Shown: positions 23,328 through 34,411 of the stretch, piece after piece
Layout of the letters: each line of letters starts with the position of its first letter
How positions within the stretch are numbered: position 1 is the first letter of the stretch
Origin: Daldinia sp. FL1419
Taxonomy: Eukaryota > Ascomycota > Sordariomycetes > Xylariales > Hypoxylaceae
Length of the DNA stretch: 64,000 bases
NCBI GenBank assembly: GCA_025201765.1
Contig: MU623364.1
Span: forward strand, 1 to 64,000
Direction of reading: 5' to 3'
Notes under the pieces: model-generated
The model's database searches: none
The model's input: only the letters and a program-made list of their open reading frames with translations
Told to the model about the DNA's origin: nothing
Position numbers and translations under genes: made by a program

Positions 23328-24463
23328 CTTTTGCGGACGAAGGGTGGTTTTTTGAGATATATGATCATGTGAAATCTAGAATCTATAGGACGGGATACTG
23401 CATCGTTAGGCAATTTCTTCCCGATGTACCCAAAGTACCTAGAACTATGTAAGCAATAGCAAGATGGAGCTGCTCCTGGCATCCACTGAAGACGCGTTCC
23501 GTCGCGTGAATGAAAGAGGTAGAAATGCACTACCGGAATTTAACCGGCCACTGAGATCATTTGTATAAATGACACTATGTATGTACACACTGTGTATGTA
23601 CGCACTATGAATGTGCATATTTTGTGCATGTGTAGTAAATAGGTACTGTAGGTACCTTAGGTACCTACATCCATATATCGGCTGATTCAGTTAGGTTAAG
23701 AGGTACCTTAGGTCGATGCCAAGAAGAGTCTAGATTGGAGCACCTGCAGCAGCTATCCGTCTTGTTCAGGTGCCCCTGGCAGGCTGCCCAGGTGGAAAGT
23801 CACGTCAGCGGAGAACACATCTGTGTTGCAGCCCTACATTTTTACATCAGCAAGCAATCTCACTTGGCTCGTGGTCACGCTATAGTTGTCCGTGTGATCT
23901 TATCTGCACAGTAATTACCTAATTAACAAGTTGGAAAAAAGGTGAATCACTAATAGAAACGATACTGTACGTAAGCAGCATCAAACCCAAGCATATATTT
24001 TTGGAAATATTTAATGTCTTTGGAATCCAGCATCTGATCCGATTTACAGTCGCTATTATTTATTAGTTCCCAATGATTTAGCTGTAATTGGGGTAGGTAC
24101 CTTAAAGTTAATTTAGCTTAGCTTAAGGTATGTAAACGGCAGGTTCGATCTTCATCATATGTCATTCCTTCAAAAACTCCAGTCAAAAACAGCGCCCCGC
24201 TCTCACCAACTTCGAGTCGGCTTGATTTGAATTGCCCCTCCTACCTTAAACGTCCTTATCCCGTTCTTATCCGTTTCTCAACTTCTATTATACAACTTTA
24301 CCATATCTTCATCTTGCGATATCTGACACATCGCCGATTCGCGGAAATCAAACTTGCAAAGGATAAATCTTGCGACGCGGCTTAGGCGCATTTCTAAGCG
24401 CCCTTGCATTCCTCGCTCTCTTTATTACCAAACACGCCGCGTCGGCCAATACCTCCCGACGTC
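23328..24463. other. Divergent promoter region of dcd1 and atg7
   Basis: About 1.1 kb shared between oppositely oriented genes. It contains a decaying 18-bp-scale repeat (ACTATGTATGTAC/ACTGTGTATGTAC, 23572-23620), a GGTACCTTAGGTACCTA cluster (23645-23665) and a related motif near 24090. The right 200 bases are C/T-rich. Confidence 0.55.
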
Positions 24464-26749
24464 ATGGCTGCCCTCAAATTCGCGCCTTTCTCGTCCGAGA
24501 TTGAGCTACCTTTCTATTCGGCGTTGTTCGCCTCCAAATTAGACCATGACAAACTTAGCGACTCGGCGAGACCAGTTCTGGGGCTCTACGAGCCTCGTCC
24601 TGGTACTGCGCCGGATGATAGTGTAAAGATGCAGGTATTGGCCAGTGCACTTACCAGTAACAGGTGCGCCGCTGTTTTCTTTGTGCATATGTGCCCCATG
24701 CATCGTCATTAGATCTTAGTTATTGTGGCTAATCACGTCGCCGACAGCGTGCCGTTAAACGCTGTAAGAGCAGAAGGTGTCATCCGAAACACAAACACTC
24801 TAGAAGCCTTTAAGCAAGTGGATAAGACTGAGATGATCCAGAAGGCCGCGCGCCAGGTATGTTTTTTTTATAATCGGGTACTTTGGTCCTCTCTGAACTG
24901 GCACTGACATTGATATTCTTAGATATGGGATGCGATCAAAGATGGGACCATCTATTCTGTCCCTTCGCTCCTCTCACATTATATCATTCTGTCTTATGCG
25001 GATCTGAAAAAGTACCGAATGACTTACTGGTTTGGATTTCCAACCCTTCATTCGGACCCTCAGTGGAAGCGAACAGGTGACATTCTTCGCTTCACCCCAG
25101 ATGAGGCTACCGCTTTAGTCGACCGTGTAGGGACTTGGCGGTATACTGTCGATACAAGGGAGCACGGTTTCTTTCTCGCAAAAAAGGTTCGAGGAAATAG
25201 AAAGTCTAATGTCCAATTTCCGCTTGATACGCCATCGGAAGACATCGGATATAGATGGGAAGTTGGATCGCTTCGTGAATTCGAGACGGGCTTCTTTCGT
25301 GGCGTGCCGGACGCGGACAAATATGTGGCATTTGTTGATCCATCCACGTACGAAGAGCATCCAGCGTGGCCTCTCCGAAATCTATTAATCCTCGTGCGAC
25401 AACGATTCCACCTAACAAACGTTCAGATTCTGTGTTACCGAGACATACAAGCACGAAGACACGAGGCTCGCAGCTTGGTCCTCCCCCTTTCCATGGATCC
25501 TGTGGAAAACGTAGAAACGACCGAAATGCCCAAGGTTACTGGTTGGGAACGCAATCCTGCTGGGAAACTGCAGGCAAGATCCGTAAGCCTAGCAGAATCC
25601 ATGGATCCGACACGATTGGCAGACCAATCGGTTGATCTCAACCTGAAGCTGATGAAATGGCGGATTTCGCCGAATCTCAATCTTGACATCATCAAAAACA
25701 CCAAGTGCCTTCTTCTTGGTGCCGGCACACTCGGTAGCTACGTATCAAGAAACCTCATGGGATGGGGCGTACGCAAAATTACGTTTGTTGACTACGGTGC
25801 GGTATCCTTCTCTAACCCTGTGAGACAGCCGTTGTTCACCTACAACGACTGTTTGAAGGGAGGAGCTCCGAAAGCAACTCGGGCCGCCGAGGTATTAAAG
25901 GAGATTTACCCTGGCGTCGAAAGCGAGGGCCATGTCCTTTCAGTCCCCATGCTTGGTCATCCTATCACAGCGAAAACTCAGGGAGACTTTGAACAGCTGA
26001 AATCCCTCATTGATGAGCACGACGTGATTTTCCTATTGATGGATAGCAGAGAGTCGAGATGGTTGCCTACTGTGATGGGTAAGGCTGCCGGAAAGATCGT
26101 TATGAATGCGGCTTTAGGCTTCGATTCCTACGTAGTCATGAGACACGGTGCTGAACCCAAGGATGGCAGTGAGGAAACATTAGGCTGTTACTTCTGCAAC
26201 GATGTTGTGACACCCGGAGATGTAAGTTACCCCTTTAGGAGCCATACTTCTCAGCTAACTTTTGAGCAGTCACAAAAAGACTTGACGCTTGATCAGCAGT
26301 GCACAGTGACACGGCCTGGCATCGCTGCCATTGCGTCAGCACTCCTCGTTGAGCTACTGACGAGTCTCCTACAGCACCCCCTAGGCCACCATGCCCCGGC
26401 GCCCACGACAAACACCTCATCGGGCGCTTATCAGAGTAACCCCGAAGATGAGCATGCTCTCGGCATAGTGCCGCATCAAATTCGCGGGTTCCTACACAAC
26501 TTCCAAAGCCTCAACATCAAAGGCCATTCATACCCGTGCTGCAGTGCATGTAGCAAACCCATCTTATCCGCCTACAGGACACAAGGATGGGACTTTGTCA
26601 AGCGTGCCCTTGATGATAAGGAATACGTGGCTGAGCTCAGCGGCTTGGCTGAAGTTCAGAGGAAGGCCGAGGCAATGGACAATGAGGTAGACTGGGACGA
26701 AGAGGAGGAAGACGAAAAGGAGGGCGATGACGAAGGAGTTCTCATATAG
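24464..26749 (+). CDS. atg7: Atg7, E1-like enzyme of autophagy
   Basis: Activates the ubiquitin-like proteins Atg8 and Atg12 with ATP and passes them to Atg3 and Atg10 in the cytosol. Exons 24464-24663, 24748-24856, 24923-26221 and 26270-26749; 695 residues, normal for fungi. The N-terminal domain starts LKFAPFSSEIELPFYSALFASK. The adenylation domain has the nucleotide loop GAGTLG at residues 369-374. Zinc cysteines are C525/C528 (CYFC) and C627/C630 (CSAC). The thioester cysteine is C547 in LDQQCTVTRPG. The C-terminus is acidic (WDEEEEDEKEGDDEG). The third intron (26222-26269, GTAAGT ... GAGCAG) is only 48 nt, has no stop and keeps frame; removing it restores the family sequence, so it was excised in this model. 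Divergent from dcd1. Confidence 0.95.
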
Positions 26750-28654
26750 AACCTTCTTCTCCTTCGCGTTCACCACGATCGCCGTACACGCCTGAAGAAG
26801 ACACGAGTCGACCGTTTCAAGTTTTGGAAGCGGCCTCGATGGTCTAAAATTAGGTGGAATGGGAGCCTTTCGTCAAGCGATTCTCAGGAGTCCTCGATTC
26901 GCGTACCGCCTCACCGGATAGAACCAGGGTCGAGCACGCATTCGTCCGAGGAGGTTGAGATTTTTGGCCCGAGGCTGATGCGATTGCATAGCAGCTCAGA
27001 TGGTACAGCCGACACGATTATATCTATCGGGGAGATTCTCAAAGAGGGACCACCTCTGGTGTGATGGGGGATAGTCTCCACACGTTATTTTGGCATTCAA
27101 AGGAGCCGTATGTATAACTGATAGTTGCCAAACTCTAGGTCAGGATAAGCATGGTTTGAGACGTCGGAGTTAGGGACTAGGAAGCTTCGGGGAAATTTGG
27201 TCTAGGTTCAGGGACGCTCGAGTGAGCTTGGAGTTTTCCGCAGGTTTACGTTGCCGCCAGAAGCACGGCGGTTGGCACAATACTATATTCATAGAGAGGC
27301 GCCATGCAAATGTTAAGAGAAAACTTTAGTCATACGGGACCGGGATGAGACAGGTTATCTCAAATACCCGATGGTGAAATTAGTTGTCGCGACGCAGTCG
27401 TTTATCGAGAGTTGGGTTATTCCTGGTAATACGGCCACATAGTAAAACGGCGGAGGATGACTGAGACCGATAGGAGCGATAAAACCAAACCTCACTATGA
27501 CGACGACTTGGGCTTGGTATATAGTAGATGACTCGGTCAGCATGCCTACCTCTAACCAATCCACTTTATGAAGGCCCGGCTGGGATTCTCCAGGGCTATA
27601 CGCTGAACTTGTACACAATAGAGTTCAGTCCGTTGGAGAAGGTTGTTTTAAAAAATCCCTTTAGCTGGAGGTGGCGTAGTGACATTGAAACGATCATCCA
27701 AGTAAATGCTGTTTTCCAAATAAAAAGATATTCCGGACTTTTAGACAGGATCGTGCTGTGATTCTGCTTAGACTTTAGGAGGCTATGCAATTCGAGTATG
27801 GTTTCAAGTTTTGACTATACTCATACAAATTGCTAACCTAGCTCTTATTATATATATATATATATAGGTAGGTATATATCACGACCGCTGGGTTATACTG
27901 GTGTCGTCGGTAAAAGGTGTGAGCCACTACTCAGGACACTTTATAACCCTAGAGGGGGGCGGCGTTCTGACGTTTATCATTGAACGTGGACCCCTTCGGC
28001 TAGATTTATCTAGAATTCCTGGTGGCACTTGTATAATGGGAGTTGTTAGTTGCCTGAGTCATTGAAACTCCACGTGTGAGCAATCAGTTCATAAGGGAGA
28101 CACTTGATGGTTTGCGTTTGGGAGAATGCTACAGGCATGGGGCCAACAACTACGCGCAAACGACTCCAACACCTCTCCGCCACATCCGTCCCGCAGGATA
28201 CACTAGGGTTTCATGATTGTAGTTGCATACTTCCGTCTGACCCTAGAGGCTTTAGGTCAACGCGTTCGGCACACCAAGATGTGAAATCGTGGAGGTTCTT
28301 AGTATACTCCGCGAGTCGTAAGGCTTCGATATTAGGCGCCTTGAAGGTCACGCTTCGGATCGACGTTGACGTGGCAGGGAACTTTTGTTCCTGATCTTCT
28401 AGCCCCATGATGGTCTCCAGTGTAACTAGAATGGTATAAAGTAGCCGACGTTCTCGCCCCTATGAGGTAGATAGGGCATCATCCGCACTTCATCAGGTCT
28501 GGCCCTATTCTTTCTTTAATCTACTATACTCGACCTTGACCTTGGAACTTATCTTTCATTGGCGAAATTTCGGATACATTCCTGATCACTCGACGTGAAT
28601 CCCAGACTTGTTACCTTCTCCCATCGAAATCCTACTGGTTAACCTTACGATAAT
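26750..28654. other. atg7 3' region and gene-free stretch
   Basis: Immediately after the atg7 stop, the same frame stays open to a TGA at 27062-27064 with protein-like, serine-rich composition (see findings). Beyond it I see no gene. A (TA)n run lies at 27847-27866 with an adjoining palindrome. A 65-codon minus-strand frame (28211-28408, starting MGLEDQEQK) has plausible composition but no partner exon or known domain. The last 200 bases before 28655 look like a promoter. Confidence 0.5.
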
Positions 28655-29939
28655 ATGGCTCAGTTACAAGAACTTGAAAACGCTGCATGTGACGTTATCC
28701 AAAACGTGAAAGAGATCCAAGATCTCAGGCATGCGAGACTCTCAGTCATCGGAGGCTTGGCCTTGATGCATTACCTCCCTGAATACCGCTCAACAGATGT
28801 AAGATATCCTGATACAAATCGTTCCAGGTCCGTGAGCTAATAGTATCACTAAAGAATATCAATTTCATTACGAATATATCAACATCACCAAGTTCGCTGA
28901 AAAAGCGGTTGCTAGAAAAACCAGAGTCGCCTTTCTTCCAACGCTCACAGGCACTCTTCTACAAAGCGCCTCATGGCCAGGAAATTCGAGTTGATATAAG
29001 CCCGGAATGGCTCGTAAGTTCCAAATATCAAGTCCTAATACTTCCGTCAGCTAATCACCACAGTCGCCTTACCTACCAGACTCAGCAATAAAAGTACAAG
29101 ACATATCCCAGGACGAAGTCCCGTACATATCCCTCACGGACCTCATCGTATTCAAGCTAGACTCCAGCGGCCTGCGATCCAACCCCGTGAAGAAGGAACG
29201 CGACGCCCAGGACGCCGCAGCCCTGGTCGATTTCGCAACGCACAAAAGCTCGCTGCAACTGTCCGAGAAGCAAGAACAAGTGGTCGAGGAAGCGCTCTGC
29301 GACGTGGCGAAATGCGGGACCAAGGAGAAAGGGTGGTGGGAGAAACGCATGGGTCTGGCGAAGAAAACCGCGTACGGCAGCGGCGTCGGGCCGCGCAGAC
29401 ACGGCCGTCCGCACTCGAAATCGGACCCGTCGCCGTCGCGGAGCCCGCTACGCAACGACCCCAACGCGGCGTGGCACTACGAGCGGCTGGACCACGCGCA
29501 CATCCGGCGGTTCAACTCGCTGCACAGCAGCCGGGGCGCAGCCAGGCCGGGGATCAGCGGGGGCGGGCGCTCGGCTTCGCAGCGGATGCTGCGCGACACG
29601 GGGTACACGATGACGCGGCCCAAGACGACGCACGCGGCGAGCCACGCGCGGCGGTCGGGGCTAAGCAGCGAGGTCTGCGCAGACTACGACGACGAGTATT
29701 ACATCCTGGAGCCGCGGGGCAGCGGCAGCCCCTGTTCCCCGACGGCGAGGGGGTACTTCGACGTCGCGTGCACGCCGCCGGGGGGCTTGGGCACGGTGAC
29801 GGAACACACGGCCGTGGGGGTCCGGAGAAGCTCTAAGTCGGGATACTTCGACCTGACGCCGGGCGACGAGCCTAGTGCCGTGTCGCAGCCCAGAAGGCCC
29901 CCGGGCCTGGATAAGAGGAGCGTCACGTTTCTCTTGTAG
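28655..29939 (+). CDS. Nucleotidyltransferase-fold protein, catalytic acids apparently replaced
   Basis: 392 residues; exons 28655-28798, 28855-29013 and 29064-29939, both introns phase 0. Residues about 27-140 resemble the minimal nucleotidyltransferase fold: the helix/turn VIGGLALMHYLPEYRSTD, then the strand NINFITNIS, and later IRVDISPEWL and YISLTDLIVFKLDS. In active members the stretch after R-x-T is usually D-h-D; here it reads D-N-I-N, so both metal-binding acids look changed to Asn. The C-terminal 200 residues are GC-rich, low-complexity and Ser/Arg/Gly-rich, probably disordered, with SRSP and RRSS motifs. The GC content of exon 3 rises sharply relative to exons 1-2. Substrate unknown; fold call by motif only. 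Confidence 0.72.
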
Positions 29940-31046
29940 ACAGACGCAAGGCTGTAGGTGAGGAAAAAGCCACGCGGCAACTTTTGCCGGGAAGGATGTC
30001 ACGAAGTATTATATTACTTTATACCTGGTGCATGGCCTCGGTGTGAGATGGAGATGGAGATGGAGGCGGAGGCGGAGGCGGAGGTGGCGGGATCCAGCTC
30101 TCGCATCATACTTATATTTATTGTATTTACTTATATGTATCCTATTATACGTTGGGGATTTAGATATTAGCCCAGTACATACACTCTGCATGTAGAAGGG
30201 ATTAGTTTGGTAAAATATCCGTATATATAGAATATGATGCATAGGTATAAATAAAAGGCTACTTAGGAGATGAGATATGTTCGCATGTGAATGACCAACG
30301 ACCCCTAAATTCATTGTCATCTGCCTCGAGATCCCTTAGTGCACCATCTCAGGTACCGTACAGTGCCTACGGTGCCTACGGTGCAGTAAAAGCACCTAAC
30401 GGATACGGGAAGCTAGGCGAGGGGTATAGGGGGTGCCAGGCCCTTGGCAAATGACCTGTAATAACAACCTTTTAAGCGTTCCTTGTGGCTTGTGGCGCGG
30501 GGAATGAGGATCATCAGGGCTACTTGGCGTGCTATTCGTCTTTACCGTGACCCTTTTTTAAGTTGCAACAATTAACTACAGTATTTATAATTACAGTATT
30601 TATAATTACAGTATTTATTAAGCTGCCTTATAAAAGCTATAGGCAACTCTTACGATACAAATACGTATTGTAATATTTATATCCCCGATTTTATATCCTC
30701 GATTTGGGAGAGAGGAATCAAACACAATCGACGACCTAAGGGAAATAAATACAATACCAGCCGGGAATTCTAGGTGCAGGGATTCCCCTATTTTTGGAGA
30801 AAAGAGTCGGCATCGTGGGTGTCATATTGGTCATCACGTGGGCGACTTGCAAGACACACTACCTATACCTGCTACCTGCTGCCCGTTTTCGGGGCCGGAT
30901 TCATCAAGTTTAAATTCTTGCAGAAATACTCCATCTACCACTGCCGAGATTCGCAGCCGGTCTAGCAAAGCAAATCCAAAGGAACCCAAAAAAAAAAGTG
31001 AACACAGGATACCACCACTCACCTTCTATGCCTCCGTCCCGCCACC
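29940..31046. other. Intergenic region with tandem repeats
   Basis: About 1.1 kb with no gene seen. Contains a GGAGAT/GGAGGC repeat (about 30048-30092), a CGGTGCCTA repeat (30367-30385) and a threefold 15-bp repeat (30578-30620, separate entry). A short A run lies at 30989-30998. Confidence 0.6.
30578..30620. repeat. 15-bp tandem repeat, unit ACAGTATTTATAATT
   Basis: Two perfect copies (30578-30592, 30593-30607) and a third partial copy (30608-30620). AT-rich, non-coding. Confidence 0.85.
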
Positions 31047-33039
31047 ATGAGGCTCCCGTTCTTACGCTTCAGGCGCCAGGAGTCCGTGCATGACTACGTC
31101 GGGGTTCTTGTCCCGCTGGAAGAGGCACACCTGCACAGCCATTCGGCGCGATGCGGGAGGAGCGAGTTCGAGGAGGTGGGGGATAGTTCCGACGGACGTG
31201 GTCTGGACTCGCCCGAAGTTGGACTCCCCAAGGACGACGACAACGAGCATACCGGCATGCTGCAGATGAGCGCTGCCGAGTACACCGTAGAGGGCTTGAG
31301 GAGGGAGGTGCGCGAGGGCCAGAGACGACGACAGTGGTCCGAGTATGAATGTGAGTCGAGTTGAGTACCTAGGTTCCGAAGGGGCCGGCGCATGTGGGTG
31401 GGGAAGGGGTTACGCGAGATGCGAGATGCGAATGCTAACGGACCGGTGTAGTAAAATCGAAACTTATTAATAAGGCTATTCAAGATATCGGCATGGGCCG
31501 GTATAATTGGCAATTGTTTGTTTTGTGCGGGTTCGGGTGGTTTGCAGATAAGTAAGTTGGACTCCTATACGAATATACAAAAATTCCTCGATATTGTCGC
31601 TGACTGAATTCGTACTCAGTTTATGGATGCAAGTGAGTAGCAGTTCATCCCCTCCTAGGTATATCCCCTTGGCACACCGTCTAACATGCACACAGGGTGT
31701 CTCCTTGACTCTTCCCTCTCTATCGGAAGAGTTTGGCGTTTCGGAAAAGCAGGTCAGGTATACGACCAGTTCTCTCTTTGTAGGGCTATGCCTGGGTAGT
31801 TTCTTCTGGGGGCTTGGTTCAGATATAATGGGCAGGCGTATCGCCTTCAATTTCACTCTACTAATCACAAGCATTTTCGGCATTTGGACGGCGTACGCTT
31901 CGAGTTGGGTATCTGTTTGCATTTTGTTCGCGTGTCTGGGTACTGGCGTTGGAGGAAACTTACCGGTGGATGGCGCCCTTTTTCTAGAGATTCTTCCGGA
32001 TTCCTCGAGCGCCTTGTTGACTCTTTTATCCGTATGGTGGCCTGTAGGACAACTAGTTTCGTCGATTTTCGCTTGGTATTTCATTACAAACTGGCCCGCC
32101 GAACAAGGATGGCGGAATTTTGTCATGACGATTGGTATCATCACATTCATCATGTTCGTCATTCGGGGCATGTTTCATTTATTTGAATCGCCTAAATACC
32201 TGCTATCTCAAGGACGGCAAGCCGAAGCCGTCGGTGTCATACACGGCATTGCTTACCGGAACAATAAGAAGACTTGGCTTACCGAGGAAATCCTCGATGC
32301 TGTCGCCGACATGGAAGGGGTTCAACGAACGCCAACTAGGACTTCAGCTACGAACGTCATCAAGGAGAACCTGATGTCGTTCTCAGTTGACCACATACGG
32401 CCACTTTTCCAGACTCGCAAATTGGGCGTGGCAACACTCCTGATTTGGTTCTGCTGGAGTACCATCGGCCTAGGTTATCCACTATTCAACGCATTTCTTC
32501 CACAGTACCTCTCCCATGGCGGCTCGGATATGCCGGCTAGGGACGAAGCCATGTCAATAAATGGCGCCACTCCGGCGGCAACATACCGAAACTACGCCAT
32601 AATATCGATTATTGGAGTGCCAGGTAGTTTGCTCGCCGCGTATACCGTGGATCACAAGTCACCATTCCTAGGACGTAAAGGGACGCTCGCCATTTCAACG
32701 CTGGTGTCTGCCATCTTCCTATTTTTCTTCGTCACCTTCGGTACAACACCCAACTCGCAGCTCTTCTTTACCTGTGTGGAGGCATTCTGCCAGAATATCA
32801 TGTACGGTGTACTTTATGCCTTCACTCCTGAAATCTTCCCCGCGCCTGTTAGAGGAGCAGGCACAGGCGTGGCCAGTTTCCTGAACCGCGTCACGGGACT
32901 TATCGCACCGATCCTTGCCGCCAACATGCCTGGAGATGGTACTAAAACCCCTATATATATGTCAGCAATATTGATATTGGCGGCCTTCGTTGGGATGGTG
33001 TTGATCCCCATCGAGACCCGGGGCAGACAAAGGCTCTGA
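31047..33039 (+). CDS. Major facilitator superfamily transporter (SV2-like/sugar-porter-type)
   Basis: Plasma-membrane-type carrier of 586 residues. Exons 31047-31350, 31452-31551, 31620-31632 and 31696-33039. Exon 3 is a 13-nt microexon (TTTATGGATGCAA) that supplies LWMQ at the start of the first transmembrane helix: GWFADN-LWMQ-GVSLTLPSL. The cytosolic N-terminus (about 110 residues) is acidic and variable. Twelve hydrophobic segments follow; the loop between segments 2 and 3 carries the family motif GSDIMGRR. Conserved blocks GVGGNLPVDGALFLE and SPKYLLSQGRQAEAV match the fungal group related to synaptic-vesicle-2 and sugar/organic-acid porters. FTPEIFPAPVRGAGTG is a typical segment 10 motif. 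Substrate cannot be assigned. Converges with the J-protein gene with 218 nt between stop codons. Confidence 0.9.
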
Positions 33040-33257
33040 ATATATAGCCCTAGTATGTTCCTCATCTGAGGTGTTACCCCGTAGCAGAGTTATACATAGC
33101 AGAATGACTGCCTCGATATCTGAGTAAATACGTGTAACGGTTTAATCATAGCGCCGTGGCCCAAATCAAAAGCCGGTGTAGCATCAATAAAAGTCATCAG
33201 AGCCAGACCTAGGTTTATAAAACATTCGAATTAACTAGTGAAATAAATTCTAAATCA

Positions 33258-34411
33258 TCATCTAGTTCCCTTGGCTCCCGGGGGCGCATCTGTTCGTCGC
33301 CTTTGGAATGACCGTCCCAAGGCATCCTTCACCATGGGATCCGCACGTATCGTGTTCTGGATAAGCCATTCCCTGAGCTTCCCCCGCATACTACCGATAG
33401 CCTCGGCGTCGCCAACGAAGGGGGCCATATCCAGCTCCATAAGGCGTGCCGCATCGGCATCCATACTTTGAGCCGTCTGCTCGAGCCTTAACAAGCTCTG
33501 CTGTAACGCCTTATCCGCCTCCTCACTAGGCTTCAGCCCCCTCCGATTTGCCGGCTGTAACAGCGGGCCGATTTGCGAGAAACCGATGTATAACGTGACG
33601 CATAGCTTGCGCGCAAGACTAATGATTTGGAAGGGCAAGTAGGGTGGGTGGTCGGTGAATCTAGCCAGGAAAGGGTTGACGAGACCGCCAAGGAAGGCCG
33701 GGAAGTACGGACGCGAGATGGTGTGCAATTCGAAGACGAACATCACGACAAGAGTCAACCAGCGCCAGTATCGCCCCCATTCCAAGTACCCTAGTAGTCC
33801 CAGTAGATACATGCCGACAGCGGCAAAGACGTAGTAAGGAATCAAGGCCTGGCCGCCGCGAACGATGTAATCGCGAATAGTCACGCAGCGGTTCCAATCC
33901 AGGATTTCCGGGCCGAAGCGCTCGTAGGCGAAGCGGCGCGCGGGGTTCATCAGGGTCTCCGAGGCGGTTTTCAAGCGCATGAAGAAATCGTTGTTATCGG
34001 CCTCGTTGCCCCCCATGACCTTGTCCGGGTGGTGCAGCGCGGCGAGGCGGCGGAAGCGGCTCCTAATATCGCGCTCGGAGGCGGAGAGGGGAACGCCTAG
34101 GTCGACGTAGTAGTTGGAGTCCTGGCGGATCTCGTAGTCGGCTTCGTAGATGGTGTAGAGGAGGTACAGCGATACGACGAGGATGTGGATGCGACGCCGG
34201 TGTTCGGCGTATTGAGGCGAGTTGGGGGCGGGCTTGGGGTCGCCCGCGCGGATGGTGAAGCCATAGTAGATAGATTGGATCCAACCTGTAACGAGCTGCG
34301 CGCGGCGTTAGTTTCGTGATGGCATCTTTGTGAGCACGGCGGGACCAATAGAATAGAACTTACGTTGGGAAGAAATGTCCACCCCACGAGGGAGAGGAGG
34401 CTGCCGGCCAT
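33258..34411 (-). CDS. Membrane-bound J-domain (DnaJ/Hsp40) protein
   Basis: 361 residues; exons (minus strand) 34411-34364 and 34295-33258, phase-0 intron (GTAAGT ... GCGCGCAG). The J domain starts at YYVDLGVPLSASERDIRSRFRRLAALHHPDK with the HPD tripeptide that stimulates Hsp70 ATPase; the domain ends near RFAYERFGPE. A hydrophobic segment precedes it (ILVVSLYLLYTIY), and two follow (YYVFAAVGMYLLGLLGYL and WLTLVVMFVFEL). The N-terminus (MAGSLLSLVGWTFLPN) is also hydrophobic. This order predicts an ER or other endomembrane protein with the J domain in a loop between membrane segments. The C-terminus is polar and basic. I know similar unnamed fungal proteins but cannot give a yeast orthologue. 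Confidence 0.87.

Noticed and set aside
28211..28408. 65-codon minus-strand frame starting MGLEDQEQK
   Set aside because: Composition is plausible, but no neighbouring exon, domain or promoter supports it.
29312..29836. 174-codon alternate frame in exon 3 of the nucleotidyltransferase-fold gene
   Set aside because: GC-rich shadow frame; the true frame is fixed by two clean splice junctions.
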